A stretch of 64,000 bases of DNA from Hymenobacter sp. UV11. Its GTDB lineage: Bacteria; Bacteroidota; Bacteroidia; Cytophagales; Hymenobacteraceae. This document shows, one piece after another, positions 41,037-53,503 of the stretch; within the stretch, counting starts at the first letter, position 1, and every line of letters starts with the position of its first letter. The notes under the pieces are model-generated. The model had not been told where the DNA came from. It saw only the letters and a program-made list of their open reading frames with translations, and ran no database searches. A program made the position numbers and the translations under genes. The DNA lies in assembly GCF_004684095.1 (NCBI RefSeq), contig NZ_SRII01000008.1, positions 1 to 64,000 of the forward strand, in the 5' to 3' direction.

Positions 41037-41450
41037 ATGAGTCAGCGTTTATTTTACTGCTTGTTGATAGTTGGGGCGGGTCTTGTGCTTTACCTAAGCT
41101 GGCTGCCAGCACCTAAAATGGGCTTGGTATGGTTTATTCCGAGCAAAGTGGCCGTGTGGGCCGACGAAAACCGCAACGATACCATTCGAACGGCCGTGCC
41201 GCTGGTAGGTTTAGGCTGGCTGGTGGGCGGCTGGCTGGCGCTGCAACACCGGCCCTGGCGGCAGTGGCTGCTGGCCGGCATGGCGCTGGCCGGGCTCGTT
41301 GTAGTGGCCGAGGTGGGGCAGCTTTTTCTGGCTAACCGTTCGTTTGACCTCGATGACATTGGGTGGGGTATCGTGGGAGGGGTAGTGGGCCTGGGAACGA
41401 TAGCGGCCTTGCGGGTGGCTTACCTGGCGGTTAACGCCCTTAAGGGCTGA
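41037..41450 (+). CDS. VanZ-like membrane protein
   Basis: 137 aa from the ATG at 41037 with four hydrophobic helices: LFYCLLIVGAGLVLYLSWLP, TAVPLVGLGWLVGGWLAL, WLLAGMALAGLVVVAEVGQ and IGWGIVGGVVGLGTIAAL. The SWLP after TM1 and the SFDLDDIGWGIVGG near the end fit the VanZ family, known from low-level teicoplanin resistance but of unclear biochemistry. An earlier in-frame start at 40989 would break the signal-like N-terminus. Confidence 0.75.
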   Translation: MSQRLFYCLLIVGAGLVLYLSWLPAPKMGLVWFIPSKVAVWADENRNDTIRTAVPLVGLGWLVGGWLALQHRPWRQWLLAGMALAGLVVVAEVGQLFLANRSFDLDDIGWGIVGGVVGLGTIAALRVAYLAVNALKG

Positions 41451-41536
41451 GCGCACAGCGCTTGCCGGGCTGCCGCCCGCCCCGTAGCTTGCGGCTTCAG
41501 CCGGGCCTAACTACCTTCCGGCGACTGGCTTAGCTT

Positions 41537-43015
<1,479 letters not shown>

Positions 43016-43030
<15 letters not shown>

Positions 43031-43183
43031 CGCAGCGTAATTAGTACCTATTTTGCGGGGGCGGCTGTGCCTCACACAGAATGAGCTAATAGCACAGTCT
43101 CGCCTTGCCGCTGGCGCGGCAGTGGAGGTACAACCTCCACCAGTAAAAAAGGCACGAGTTACGCTGCGCTAAACTCGCGCCAG
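43016..43183. repeat. 168-base element with 25-base terminal inverted repeats
   Basis: Arms 43016-43040 and 43159-43183 match at 24 of 25 positions (GTTTAGCGCAGCGTAA core). The interior holds a perfect 8-base hairpin GTGGAGGT/ACCTCCAC at 43122-43140 and no reading frame. It sits at the 3' end of the NCS1 gene and contains its stop codon. MITE-like. Confidence 0.8.
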
Positions 43184-43195
43184 GTATGCGGGTAG

Positions 43196-44038
43196 CTATA
43201 AGTCGGCTGTAAGGTCAGGAAAGTGTGGTGGCGCCGCTGCCTCTGGCTGCGGGTTTGGCCGGGGCCCTTCAGTCGGGCGCTGGAGCGCTGCGGCCAGGGA
43301 GGTGCCCTTAAAAAAGCAGCTGAAGGCCACTGCCGTTAGCCAACTCGCTGCCAGCGGGCCCACGAAATACACCCACAGCGCCGGGTAGCGGCCAACGGCT
43401 GCGGCAGTGCCGAGGCTGCGGGCCGGATTGAGGCTCATCCCCGAAAGGGGCGTTTCAAAAATGATGTACACGGCCAATAGCCCGGCCAGCAGCGGCGGAG
43501 TAAGCTTTTTCAGCCGCTGCTTATGCAATGTCACGAGCAGCACCAACATCATAAAGCCTGTGATGCTGGCTTCAGCTACTAAGGCCACAGGCCACCCTCC
43601 CGGCCCCGGCTTGGTCAGATTATAGTGAACCGCGGGATGGCTGTACCACGGGTGCAGCAGCCACGCCATCAACTCACCCGCTGCCAGGACACCCGTAAAC
43701 TGCGCCGCAATATACCCTAAAGCATCAATGTTCGAAATACTGCCCAATTGCCAGAAGGACAGCGTAACGGCTGGATTGATATGGGTGCCCGAGCGCTTAC
43801 CCCAACTGCTGTACGAAAGCCCCAGAATAACCAGCGCCACGACCAGCCCTACCCCGGCACGGCGCAGCAACTCGTGGTCGCCCAGCCACTGCCGCCCAAG
43901 AGCCGCCGGGTGGTTGAAGAAAACAGCTGCCGCGCTGGAAAAAACGACGAAGGCCCCAATTCCCAGCGCCTCAATTAGATAGTAAGGCCAGTGCTGCCGC
44001 CAAGCCCTGCGCAGATTGGCCCAAGTAAACTGCCTCAT
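43196..44038 (-). CDS. aquaporin/MIP family channel
   Basis: 280 aa with six TM helices and both half-helix motifs: THINPAVTLSF in the first half and MSLNPARSLGTA in the second. The residue after the second NPA is Arg, as required for the selectivity filter. Could be a water channel or a glycerol facilitator. The C-terminal tail (about 255-280) is Pro-rich and polar. Convergent with the NCS1 permease across a repeat. Confidence 0.88.
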   Translation of the reverse strand: MRQFTWANLRRAWRQHWPYYLIEALGIGAFVVFSSAAAVFFNHPAALGRQWLGDHELLRRAGVGLVVALVILGLSYSSWGKRSGTHINPAVTLSFWQLGSISNIDALGYIAAQFTGVLAAGELMAWLLHPWYSHPAVHYNLTKPGPGGWPVALVAEASITGFMMLVLLVTLHKQRLKKLTPPLLAGLLAVYIIFETPLSGMSLNPARSLGTAAAVGRYPALWVYFVGPLAASWLTAVAFSCFFKGTSLAAALQRPTEGPRPNPQPEAAAPPHFPDLTADL

Positions 44039-44169
44039 CTAAATCAGTATGCACTGTAGGAAAGTCCGCTTAACGTAGGGGACGGCCGTTGTGTTAGGCA
44101 AAACCGCGCGCAGAGGCTGGCCGCTCGCGGCAGCCATAGAAGAAAAGCGGCTGAAATTACTACATCAAC

Positions 44170-46014
<1,845 letters not shown>

Positions 46015-46104
46015 AATTCAATAAGGCTGGCTAGGAGCCGGCCTGCTTATCTACTAAACGCGAATAGGGTCAAATTGCTTTGAGTTATCCGCTTAAATAT
46101 TCGC

Positions 46105-46150
46105 GAAAAGAACGTCAGGCTGAGCCTCTCGAAGCCCGACGTTCTTTTTC
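46105..46150. terminator. hairpin terminator derived from the CGTCA-GCTGAG repeat family
   Basis: Arms GAAAAGAACGTC and GACGTTCTTTTTC around a 21-base loop with AGGCTGAGCCTCTCGAAGC, related to the arms of the repeat at 16978-17073. T-rich on both strands; placed after the TonB-domain gene and before the ABC gene. Confidence 0.65.
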
Positions 46151-46166
46151 GACTTGGTCAACTTCT

Positions 46167-46673
46167 TTAATTCAGGCCCGGCGCGTCCTTGGCCGAGCGG
46201 GGCACTTTGCGGTCATTCTCGAAGCTGGTAACGCCCGCATTGTTAAAGGGCACGGGCACCTGCACCAGCACGGGCACCGGCACGCCGCGCCGGGTGGCGG
46301 GCTGCCAGGGGGGTAGGGTTTGCACCACGCGCAACGCCTCGGCGTTGCATTCGGGGGTTAGGCCCTTGGTAACCTTGAGGTTAATGAGCTTGCCATCGGT
46401 GCCTACGGTGGCCATTACTATCACGTCGCCGGTCACGCGGGCCTGCTTGGCCTTTACCGGAATCTGCACGTGTTGGGTGAAAAACTCGCCCATCGCCTCC
46501 TCGCCGCCGGGGAAGGTGGGCGGGTGGTCGGGCCGGTTTTCGGCGCCGCCGCCGGCTTGCAGCTGCATGTTGCCGGGCGTGAGCACCACGGGCGCTTTGG
46601 CGGGGGTAGGCTGGGCCTGGGCCAGCGCGGCCAGGGGCGCGGCCAGCGCTAACGTGAGAATATAAAGGCGCAT
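46167..46673 (-). CDS. TonB C-terminal domain protein, exported
   Basis: 168 aa with a signal peptide (MRLYILTLALAAPLAALAQA) instead of the usual TonB membrane anchor. The TonB-like domain covers about residues 60-150: GEFFTQHVQIPVKAKQARVT, VIVMATVGTDGKLINLKVTKG, ALRVVQTLPPWQPATRRGVP. Because the anchor is a cleavable-looking signal, it may not couple to ExbBD. Bacteroidota carry many such TonB-domain proteins of unknown task. Confidence 0.82.
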   Translation of the reverse strand: MRLYILTLALAAPLAALAQAQPTPAKAPVVLTPGNMQLQAGGGAENRPDHPPTFPGGEEAMGEFFTQHVQIPVKAKQARVTGDVIVMATVGTDGKLINLKVTKGLTPECNAEALRVVQTLPPWQPATRRGVPVPVLVQVPVPFNNAGVTSFENDRKVPRSAKDAPGLN

Positions 46674-46719
46674 AGAGGAAAAAAATAAAGTCCGCCAAAC
46701 CGGCGGCTATCGCCAGGGT

Positions 46720-48222
46720 TTAGGACAAAATCGGTGCCGCTTCGGTTCGGCTAGCGGGCCGCGATATCAAGAGTAGGCCCAGGTAGATGAGCACGCCGTT
46801 AAGCAGCAGGATTTCAAAGCCGAACTTGTAGCCGTTCAGCCACTCCACCGAGTGCGACACGATGAGCAGTGTGAGCCCTACCCCCCCCACGCACACCGGA
46901 AGCACCAGCCGCTCGCGCAGCCGCCGCGTGGTGAAGATGCCGAAGGCAAACAGCCCCAAAAGTGGCCCGTAGGTGAAGCCCGCCGCCTTGTACACGGCAT
47001 CAATCAGGCTCTGCTCATTGAGGGCGCGGAAGATGAGGATAATCACCACCAGCACCACCGACCAGCCCAGGTGCGTGAGCTGCCGCAGCCGCGTTTGCCG
47101 CGCCTCCGGGTACTGCTTGATATTCAAAAAATCGACGCAAAACGAGGTGGTGAGCGCCGTCAGCGCCGAGTCGGCCGAGGCGTAGGTGACGGCGATAATG
47201 CCCAGAATGAAGATGACGCCCGCCGCTAGGGAAAACTGCGTGGTGGCCAGGTACGGGAAAACCTTGTCGGTATCGAGCGTGCCCCGCACGTTTAGCAGCT
47301 GCGGCAAATGGGCCAGGTCGATGCCCTTGGCCGCGGCGTATTGATAGAGCAGCACGCCCAGGGTAAGGAACAAGATATTGACGCCCACGATGACCGGCGT
47401 GAACCAGAACAGGTTTTTCTGAGCCTCGCCGAGGCTGCGGCAGCTTAGGTTCTTCTGCATCAGGTCCTGGTCGAGGCCCGTCATCACGATGGTGATGAAC
47501 ATACCGGAGGCAAACTGCTTCCAGAAAAACTTATCGTCCCGAAAATCAGCGAAATAAACCTGCGACATCGGGCTTTCGCGCACCGACGAGATGAGCTGCT
47601 TGAACGAGTAGTTCAGCGTATCGGCCATGTAGTAGATGCTCAGCGCTACGCAGCTCAGCATGGCCAGCGTCTGGAAGGTGTCGGTCCAGAGAATAGTCTT
47701 GAGCCCGCCCTTAAAGGTGTAGAGATAGATAAAGAAGACGCTGACTATCACCGTGACGTAGAACGGCACGCCCATCGAGTCGAACACCGCCAGCTGAAGC
47801 ACGCCCGCCACCAGGTACAGCCGCAGCGCCGAGCCCAGCGAGCGCGAAATAAGGAAAAACAGCGCGCCCGTCTTGTAGCTCCAGTAGCCAAAGCGCTGCT
47901 CCAGATACGAGTAGATGCTCACCAGCCTCAGCCGGTAGTAGAGGGGTAGGAGCACCGTGCCAATGACCAGGTAGCCCGCCACAAAGCCCAGCGCCACAGC
48001 CAGGTAGCTCCAACTTTTGCCATACACATTGCCCGGCACCGAGATAAACGTGACGCCCGAGAGCGAGGTCCCAATCATAGCAAACGCCACCATGTACCAC
48101 GGCGCGTTGCGGTTGGCCACGAAGAAGCTTTCGCTCGTGGCCCCGCGCGAGGTGAGCAGCGCAATAATGATGAGAACGGCGAAGTAGCCCGCAATCAGGC
48201 TCAGAATAAGGGTAGGCGACAT
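46720..48222 (-). CDS. sodium:solute symporter family (SSS) transporter
   Basis: 500 aa, about 13 TM helices. SSS features: SFFVANRNAPWYMVAFAMIG near the N-terminus, GTSLSGVTFISVPG in TM2, and the Na2-site region IIAVTYASADSALTALTTSF around TM8, where Ser-Ala-Asp-Ser coordinates sodium. Substrate cannot be assigned; such proteins in Bacteroidota are often next to sugar or amino-acid genes but here no such gene is adjacent. Its upstream gap is fully taken by a heptamer array carrying a -7-like TAGCTTTG. Confidence 0.9.
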   Translation of the reverse strand: MSPTLILSLIAGYFAVLIIIALLTSRGATSESFFVANRNAPWYMVAFAMIGTSLSGVTFISVPGNVYGKSWSYLAVALGFVAGYLVIGTVLLPLYYRLRLVSIYSYLEQRFGYWSYKTGALFFLISRSLGSALRLYLVAGVLQLAVFDSMGVPFYVTVIVSVFFIYLYTFKGGLKTILWTDTFQTLAMLSCVALSIYYMADTLNYSFKQLISSVRESPMSQVYFADFRDDKFFWKQFASGMFITIVMTGLDQDLMQKNLSCRSLGEAQKNLFWFTPVIVGVNILFLTLGVLLYQYAAAKGIDLAHLPQLLNVRGTLDTDKVFPYLATTQFSLAAGVIFILGIIAVTYASADSALTALTTSFCVDFLNIKQYPEARQTRLRQLTHLGWSVVLVVIILIFRALNEQSLIDAVYKAAGFTYGPLLGLFAFGIFTTRRLRERLVLPVCVGGVGLTLLIVSHSVEWLNGYKFGFEILLLNGVLIYLGLLLISRPASRTEAAPILS

Positions 48223-48228
48223 GTTCTT

Positions 48229-48375
48229 GGCTGTTAGCTATTGGCTGCTAGCTGTTAGCTTTTTACAGCAGTCCAATAAGCCGACAAAGCTAAAAGCTAT
48301 TGGTCCTTAACCGCTAGCCCAGCGCAGGATTGAAAAAGCTACTAGCTAACAGCCAATAGCTAACAGCTAAAAAAA
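48229..48375. repeat. heptamer inverted-repeat array, 21 units
   Basis: Units such as GGCTGTT, AGCTATT, GGCTGCT, AGCTGTT, AGCTTTT run from 6 bases upstream of one start to the stop of the next gene. Outer arms 48229-48264 and 48333-48368 match at about 32 of 36 positions. Confidence 0.8.
48285..48292 (-). promoter_or_regulatory. -7-like TAGCTTTG inside a heptamer array, upstream of the SSS gene
   Basis: Exact TAnnTTTG on the minus strand, 62 bases before the start at 48222. The only such match in the gap. No -33 TTG. Confidence 0.35.
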
Positions 48376-48376
48376 G

Positions 48377-49390
48377 CTATTCCCAAGCCGGCCAGCGCAT
48401 AATTTCGCCCACGGCGGGCGCGTGCAGCGCCCCGCGCAGCAGGCCACCGGCCGCCACCTCCGTGAGCAGGCGCAGCGGCTCCGAGGCCGGCTCGTCGCTC
48501 AGGTCGAAGGTGCCGTAGTGCATGGGTACCACGTGGCCGGCGCGCAGCACATTGGCCGCCTTGGCCGCCTCGTGGGGGTTCACGTGGCTCTTGCTCATCA
48601 TATACGCGGGCTTGTAGGCCCCGATGGGCATCAGCACGATGTCGAGCGGGCCAAACGTCTGCTCAATCTGCTCGAAGTGGTCGCCGTAGCTTGTGTCGCC
48701 CGCGAAGTAGATAAGCCGGTCGTTGGTTTTAATTAAAAAGCTGCCCCACAAAACTTTATTTATATCGAACAGCCCCCGGCGGCTCCAGTGGCTGGCGGGC
48801 AGGTAATAAAGCTCAAACGGCGCATCCGGCCCCAGGTCGTACTGCTGCCACCAGCCGGCTTCCTGCACCGGCAGGCCCGGCGCAATGCCGCGTACCAGCC
48901 CCGCCATACCCAGCGACGACAGCACCTTCACCTGCGGATTTTGCTGCGCCACCAGCTTGATGGACTGCTCATCCAGGTGGTCGCGGTGCGCGTGCGAGAG
49001 CAGCAGGTAGTCAATGTTGCGTACATCTTCGGGCCGGCAGGGTAGGGGGTGGCGGCGGCGCAAGCCCAGCGACGAGTACAGGATGGGGTCAATGAGCAGG
49101 CTCACGCCCTGGATGCGCAATAAAAAGCTCGCGTGCCCCAGCCACACCAGCATATCCTCGTTCGAGAAGAACGCCTCGGCGCAGGGCACCACGGCGGGCG
49201 TCCAGGTATCGCGCTTTTTTTCTTCCTTCTGCGGGTTGGCCGTGAGCTGCCAGCGCAGCACCGTACTCATCTGGGGCTCAAACAACGCTTCGCCGTTGCA
49301 GAATTCGGAGCCGATGAGCTTGTTGCCCACGTAGCCGGGGCGAATGGTGCGCAACGCCTCGTTGCGGCGGTAGTGAACGGGAGCGGACAT
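48377..49390 (-). CDS. MBL-fold hydrolase, NAPE-PLD/UlaG-like
   Basis: 337 aa. The zinc motif is HAHRDH in LLLSHAHRDHLDEQS, with further ligands in FAGDTSYGDHF and PMHYGTFDLSDEP. The core WLGHASFLLRIQGVSLLIDP and the layout match the N-acyl-phosphatidylethanolamine phospholipase D-like branch. Lipid phosphodiesterase activity is possible; no lipid gene is next to it. Confidence 0.87.
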   Translation of the reverse strand: MSAPVHYRRNEALRTIRPGYVGNKLIGSEFCNGEALFEPQMSTVLRWQLTANPQKEEKKRDTWTPAVVPCAEAFFSNEDMLVWLGHASFLLRIQGVSLLIDPILYSSLGLRRRHPLPCRPEDVRNIDYLLLSHAHRDHLDEQSIKLVAQQNPQVKVLSSLGMAGLVRGIAPGLPVQEAGWWQQYDLGPDAPFELYYLPASHWSRRGLFDINKVLWGSFLIKTNDRLIYFAGDTSYGDHFEQIEQTFGPLDIVLMPIGAYKPAYMMSKSHVNPHEAAKAANVLRAGHVVPMHYGTFDLSDEPASEPLRLLTEVAAGGLLRGALHAPAVGEIMRWPAWE

Positions 49391-49511
49391 AAAGGCAGGG
49401 AAAACGAATGACTTAAATCGGCCGCAAAGTTGTTATACTACCGACGTTATCGGCCAAAGTTCGTAAGTTGGTCGGCGCAACGTCCGTCATTCCGTTAAGT
49501 ACCTTTTTCCT

Positions 49512-50246
49512 ATGAGCGATAATCAGTTTTCATCCGGTTCCGACCGGTCCCTTGCCCATCAGCTCTCGGCCGAAGATGCCGCCCGCATTCAGGGGCAATT
49601 TTTTGCGCAGGTCTACGGCTGGATGGCCGCCGGCCTGGCCCTCACCGGGGGGGTAGCCATGTTTGCTGCCGCTTCGCCCATGATAATGGAGTTTATCTTC
49701 GGCAACCGCTTCGTATTCTTCGGCCTCATCATCATTGAATTGGTGGTGGTTGGGTTCCTGTCGGCCCGCATCTTTCAGTGGAGCCGGGGCCAGGCCCAGG
49801 CCGCCTTCATTGGCTACGCTATGCTCAACGGCCTCACACTGAGCGTAATCTTCCTGGCCTACACGGCTAGCTCCATCGCCTCCACGTTCTTCACCGCCGC
49901 CATTATGTTTGGGGTAATGAGCGCATTTGGCTACTTCACCAAGGCTGACCTCTCAGGCTGGGGCAAGCTGCTGAGTATGGCGCTTATTGGCTTGGTCATC
50001 GCCATGGTGGTCAATATGTTCTGGGGTAATTCCACCCTCAACCTGCTGGTTTCTTTCGTTGGCGTGATTCTCTTCACCGCGCTGGCTGCCTACGACACCC
50101 AGAAGCTCAAGCAGCTGGCCTTCCTTGGCGTAACGGAGGGCGAGGATATGCACGACAAGGCTTCCATTCTGGGCGCGCTGACGCTGTATCTCGACTTTGT
50201 GAACCTGTTTCTGTTCCTGCTGCGCTTCTTTGGTCGCCGCCGTTAA
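49512..50246 (+). CDS. Bax inhibitor-1/YccA family membrane protein
   Basis: 244 aa with seven TM helices (LALTGGVAMFAAASPMIMEF ... VGVILFTALAAYDTQKLK ... LYLDFVNLFLFLLRFFG). The conserved Asp of the AAYDTQKLK segment and the closing NLFLFLLR are family hallmarks. Bacterial members are pH-sensitive calcium leak channels or protease modulators. Monocistronic, followed by a terminator. Confidence 0.92.
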   Translation: MSDNQFSSGSDRSLAHQLSAEDAARIQGQFFAQVYGWMAAGLALTGGVAMFAAASPMIMEFIFGNRFVFFGLIIIELVVVGFLSARIFQWSRGQAQAAFIGYAMLNGLTLSVIFLAYTASSIASTFFTAAIMFGVMSAFGYFTKADLSGWGKLLSMALIGLVIAMVVNMFWGNSTLNLLVSFVGVILFTALAAYDTQKLKQLAFLGVTEGEDMHDKASILGALTLYLDFVNLFLFLLRFFGRRR

Positions 50247-50270
50247 AAGCGCCAGATTTTCAGCTTGCTA

Positions 50271-50303
50271 AGAGCCCGGCCGAGTCATCGGCCGGGCTCT
50301 TTT
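50271..50303. terminator. rho-independent terminator
   Basis: Perfect 13-base arms AGAGCCCGGCCGA and complement, 4-base loop, TTT tail, 24 bases after the BI-1 family gene. Confidence 0.9.
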
Positions 50304-50438
50304 GCGTGGTGCCGGGCCTGATTTTGCAGCCCGAATTGCCGAACTACTAGGCAGTAGCGCGGTTCTAAAGCACAGCCGTTGCCGACCTGCCTGGTAGGGT
50401 AGCACGGTTCGCTGATTCACGAGTAATAATACTTCCCC

Positions 50439-51449
50439 ATGAAAGCTTATAAACTGCACGACCCCAAAAACCTCGATAATTTTAAGCTCGGCACCTACGA
50501 CGAGCCTCATGTGCACGACCATGAGGTCAAAATTCAAGTGAAAGCCGTGTCGCTCAACTACCGCGACTGGGCGCTGGCCAACGGCTGGTTTGGCTACCCC
50601 GGCGAAAAGCTGCCCATGATACCGTTCAGCGACGCCGCTGGCGTGGTAACGGAAGTAGGCGCCAGTGTAACGAAGGTGCAGGTTGGCGACCGCGTGGCCG
50701 TCAATTTCTTCCCCGATTGGCACGACGGTGCCTTTTCATCGGCTAAAACCCACCGCTCGCTGGGGGGTAGCACCGATGGCGTGCTGGCCGAGTACGTGGC
50801 TTTCGACGAAGACGCCGTGGTGAAAGTGTCCGACTCCTTCTCGTTTGAGGAAGCCGCCGCCTTTCCGTGCGCGGGCGTCACGGCCTGGCATTCGCTCGTG
50901 ACCCAGGCCCAACTGCGGCCCGGCGACACGGTGCTGCTGCAAGGTACGGGTGGCGTTTCCATCTTCGGCCTGCAAATAGCTAAGCTCTTTGGGGCCCAGG
51001 TAATTATCACGTCCAGCTCCGACGAAAAACTGGCGCAGGCCAAAGCCCTGGGCGCCGACCACCTCATCAACTACAAGCAAACGCCCAACTGGGAAGACAA
51101 AGCCCGCGAGCTAACCCAGGGCGAAGGGGTAGGCTACGTGCTCGAAGTAGCTGGCCAGCTGGCCAGCTCGCTGCGGGCGCTGAAAGCCGGTGGCACCATC
51201 TTCCAAATCGGCGCCGTGTCGCCCAGCGATGAGGCCCCCAACCTGCGCATGCTGCCCCTGGCCACCCAGCGCCTGCAAGGTATCTATGTCGGCAGCGCCC
51301 AAATGCTGGCCGACCTGTTTAAAGCCTTCGATGCCAATCAGCTAAAACCCGTTATCGGCCAGGTATTTGACTTCGCCAACGTGAAAGATGCCCTGGCCCA
51401 CATGGGCAATGGCGCGCACTTCGGCAAGATTGTGGTGCGTGTAGGCTAA
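50439..51449 (+). CDS. zinc-independent medium-chain alcohol dehydrogenase/quinone reductase family
   Basis: 336 aa. GroES-like domain about 25-130, Rossmann domain about 135-280 with LLQGTGGVSIFGLQIAKLFG. The Cys/His zinc ligands of true alcohol dehydrogenases are absent (NYRDWALANGWFG in place of the catalytic Cys region), so it is an MDR of the quinone- or enoyl-reductase kind. Phe- and Ala-rich linker VNFFPDWHDGAFS is typical. NADPH is likely the cofactor. Confidence 0.87.
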   Translation: MKAYKLHDPKNLDNFKLGTYDEPHVHDHEVKIQVKAVSLNYRDWALANGWFGYPGEKLPMIPFSDAAGVVTEVGASVTKVQVGDRVAVNFFPDWHDGAFSSAKTHRSLGGSTDGVLAEYVAFDEDAVVKVSDSFSFEEAAAFPCAGVTAWHSLVTQAQLRPGDTVLLQGTGGVSIFGLQIAKLFGAQVIITSSSDEKLAQAKALGADHLINYKQTPNWEDKARELTQGEGVGYVLEVAGQLASSLRALKAGGTIFQIGAVSPSDEAPNLRMLPLATQRLQGIYVGSAQMLADLFKAFDANQLKPVIGQVFDFANVKDALAHMGNGAHFGKIVVRVG

Positions 51450-51470
51450 CCCGCGCTGGCAGTGCGCCTA

Positions 51471-51521
51471 AAAAAAGCCGGCCCGCACGCAGGATGTTCC
51501 TCGCGTGCGGGCCGGCTTTTT
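51471..51521. terminator. bidirectional hairpin terminator
   Basis: Arms AAAAAAGCCGGCCCGCACGC and complement (19-20 bp) with a 12-base loop, between convergent genes. Confidence 0.92.
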
Positions 51522-51535
51522 GGCGTGGTCTGAAT

Positions 51536-53419
51536 CTACTTTGCGGCGCTCGCCAGCCAGGCGGCGCGGTTGTCCTTTTGGGCAGGGGTAGCCGTCATTT
51601 TTTCGACGCTTTCCATAGCCTGCACCTGCACGTTGGTGTCCTCGGTGAGCACCACTTGCACGTTGCGCTCCTGGCCGGCGCGGTTGCGCACGCGCACCGG
51701 CACCAGGTCGGCGGGCGTGTGGCGGCGCATGATGCCTTCGAGGGTGGCCATATCGGTAATTTTTTCGCCGTCGAGGGTCACAATCTGGTCGCCCCGGTCG
51801 ATGCCGGCCTTGTACAGGCCCGAGCCGATGGTAGTGTTGCGGTTCAAAATGCAGCGGCCTTCCTCGTCAAACTCCACCTGCCGGGGTAGGGCGGCGGCCA
51901 ACGCCTTCACCGGCACCACGGCTAGGCCCATCGTAGCCAGGTTTTCGCTGAAGCGCGGGGCCTCGTGCCCATACACGTAGCGCCGGAAAAACGAGCCTGC
52001 GAAGGCCGTGTCCTTGGCCACGGTACCCAGCACGCGCTGCAAGTCCTTCACCGTAAAGGCTTTGGCTGGCGCAAACGCGGGCGTCTGGGTCTTGCCAAAC
52101 TCCTGCCACATGGCCTGCATGTACTTGTCGAGCGAGGTGTGGTAGCGCTGGCGCAGCTGCAAGTCGAGGCACAGCGCCAGGCCCGCACCCTGGATGTAGT
52201 ACGAGAGGTAGGTATTGTTGCGGTTGGTAGGGTCCAAAGACACGGCCGCATCCACAAAACCGGCCTGCCGGCTCATATCCAGGGCCGAAGCGTAGCGCGC
52301 ACCCGGCGAGTTGAGGCGCGCATTCACCCAGGAGCTCACTTTTGCGAAGAATTGCTCGTCGTCATAAAAGCCCGCCCGGCGCAAAATCAGCTCACCGTAG
52401 TACTGCGTAAAGCCCTCGCCAAACCACAGCGCATCGCTCATATTGACGCGCTGAAAATCGAACGGCTCCAGGCCCTGGGCACGAATGCGCTCGGTATTAT
52501 AGGAGTGAAAAAACTCATGCGCCACGGTGCCCAGATTGCGTAGCGCGCCCTCTTCGCGCAGGGGTAGGGAGGAGGTCAGCGAGGTCGAGTTGCGGTGCTC
52601 CATGCCGTCGCCGCTGGCCTGGGGCAAGTAGTCAGCCAGGAAGGTGTAGCGGCCGAAATCAAACGCCGGATACTCGCCATTGTACACGCCAGCTGCCTCG
52701 CGCACCACTTTCTGGGTCTTCTTCACGAAGGCATCGACCTCGGTGGCGGGGCCGGAATAGTAGGTCGCCATCTCGAAGTTGCGGCCGCCGTCCTGCCAGG
52801 TGTGCAGCAGCTGCGGGCTGCCCAGCACCGTGGGGCTGTCCATAAAATACTGGAGGTTGGGCGCGGTAAAGGTCGTCTTGTCCTCGCCGGTGGCCCGCAG
52901 CTGGGTGGCCACTTTCCAACCCGCGGGCAGCTCAAACTTCACTTCCGTCGGCCGGTTTTCCATTCCCTGCGCATAGCAAAAAACGGCAGGCATATTGAGG
53001 TGCGCGTGCTGCTGGTCGATGCCCGCAAAGGTGCCATCGGTGCGGTCGCCGTACAGCGTGTAGTTAAACTGCACCGTGCCATCGGCGCCGGGCGTCACTT
53101 CCCAGGAATACGGGTCGGTGCGGTTGATGGGCAGCAGCTTGCCCGCGCCATCAGTAGCCACGGTATAATACACGTTTTTAACGAAGTCGTGCAGGGCGTA
53201 GCGGCCCGGTGAAGAGCGCGCCATGCGCACCGTGAGCTTTTGGCCGGGCGTGAGCCCTGCGAAGGTGGCAGCAATGCGTGCCTCGTGGTGCACCGCGTTG
53301 GGAAAAGTAACGGCGTAACGCACCGCCGGCCCGGCCCCTACCCCCTGCGCGAGGGTCAGAATAGGTAACCCAGCGCCACTAAGCGCCGATAACAGTCCCT
53401 TACGAAGAAGTTTTTTCAT
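51536..53419 (-). CDS. M61 family (glycyl aminopeptidase-like) metallopeptidase with PDZ domain
   Basis: 627 aa from the ATG at 53419, which opens a signal peptide (LLRKGLLSALSGAGLPILTLA). The peptidase core has HEFFHSYN (HExxH zinc site) and the third ligand Glu in WFGEGFTQYYGEL. A PDZ domain is at the C-terminus (about 510-600: GLYKAGIDRGDQIVTLDGEKI). Expected periplasmic, with preference for N-terminal Gly or Ala as in the family type member. It is followed (minus strand) by the terminator shared with the MDR gene. Confidence 0.9.
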   Translation of the reverse strand: MKKLLRKGLLSALSGAGLPILTLAQGVGAGPAVRYAVTFPNAVHHEARIAATFAGLTPGQKLTVRMARSSPGRYALHDFVKNVYYTVATDGAGKLLPINRTDPYSWEVTPGADGTVQFNYTLYGDRTDGTFAGIDQQHAHLNMPAVFCYAQGMENRPTEVKFELPAGWKVATQLRATGEDKTTFTAPNLQYFMDSPTVLGSPQLLHTWQDGGRNFEMATYYSGPATEVDAFVKKTQKVVREAAGVYNGEYPAFDFGRYTFLADYLPQASGDGMEHRNSTSLTSSLPLREEGALRNLGTVAHEFFHSYNTERIRAQGLEPFDFQRVNMSDALWFGEGFTQYYGELILRRAGFYDDEQFFAKVSSWVNARLNSPGARYASALDMSRQAGFVDAAVSLDPTNRNNTYLSYYIQGAGLALCLDLQLRQRYHTSLDKYMQAMWQEFGKTQTPAFAPAKAFTVKDLQRVLGTVAKDTAFAGSFFRRYVYGHEAPRFSENLATMGLAVVPVKALAAALPRQVEFDEEGRCILNRNTTIGSGLYKAGIDRGDQIVTLDGEKITDMATLEGIMRRHTPADLVPVRVRNRAGQERNVQVVLTEDTNVQVQAMESVEKMTATPAQKDNRAAWLASAAK

Positions 53420-53503
53420 AAAAACAAACTGAATAATACTACTAGGTATCTTATAATGGAATGGATACAGTTTTAGTCGATGCAAAGTAAATAGAAAACG
53501 AGT

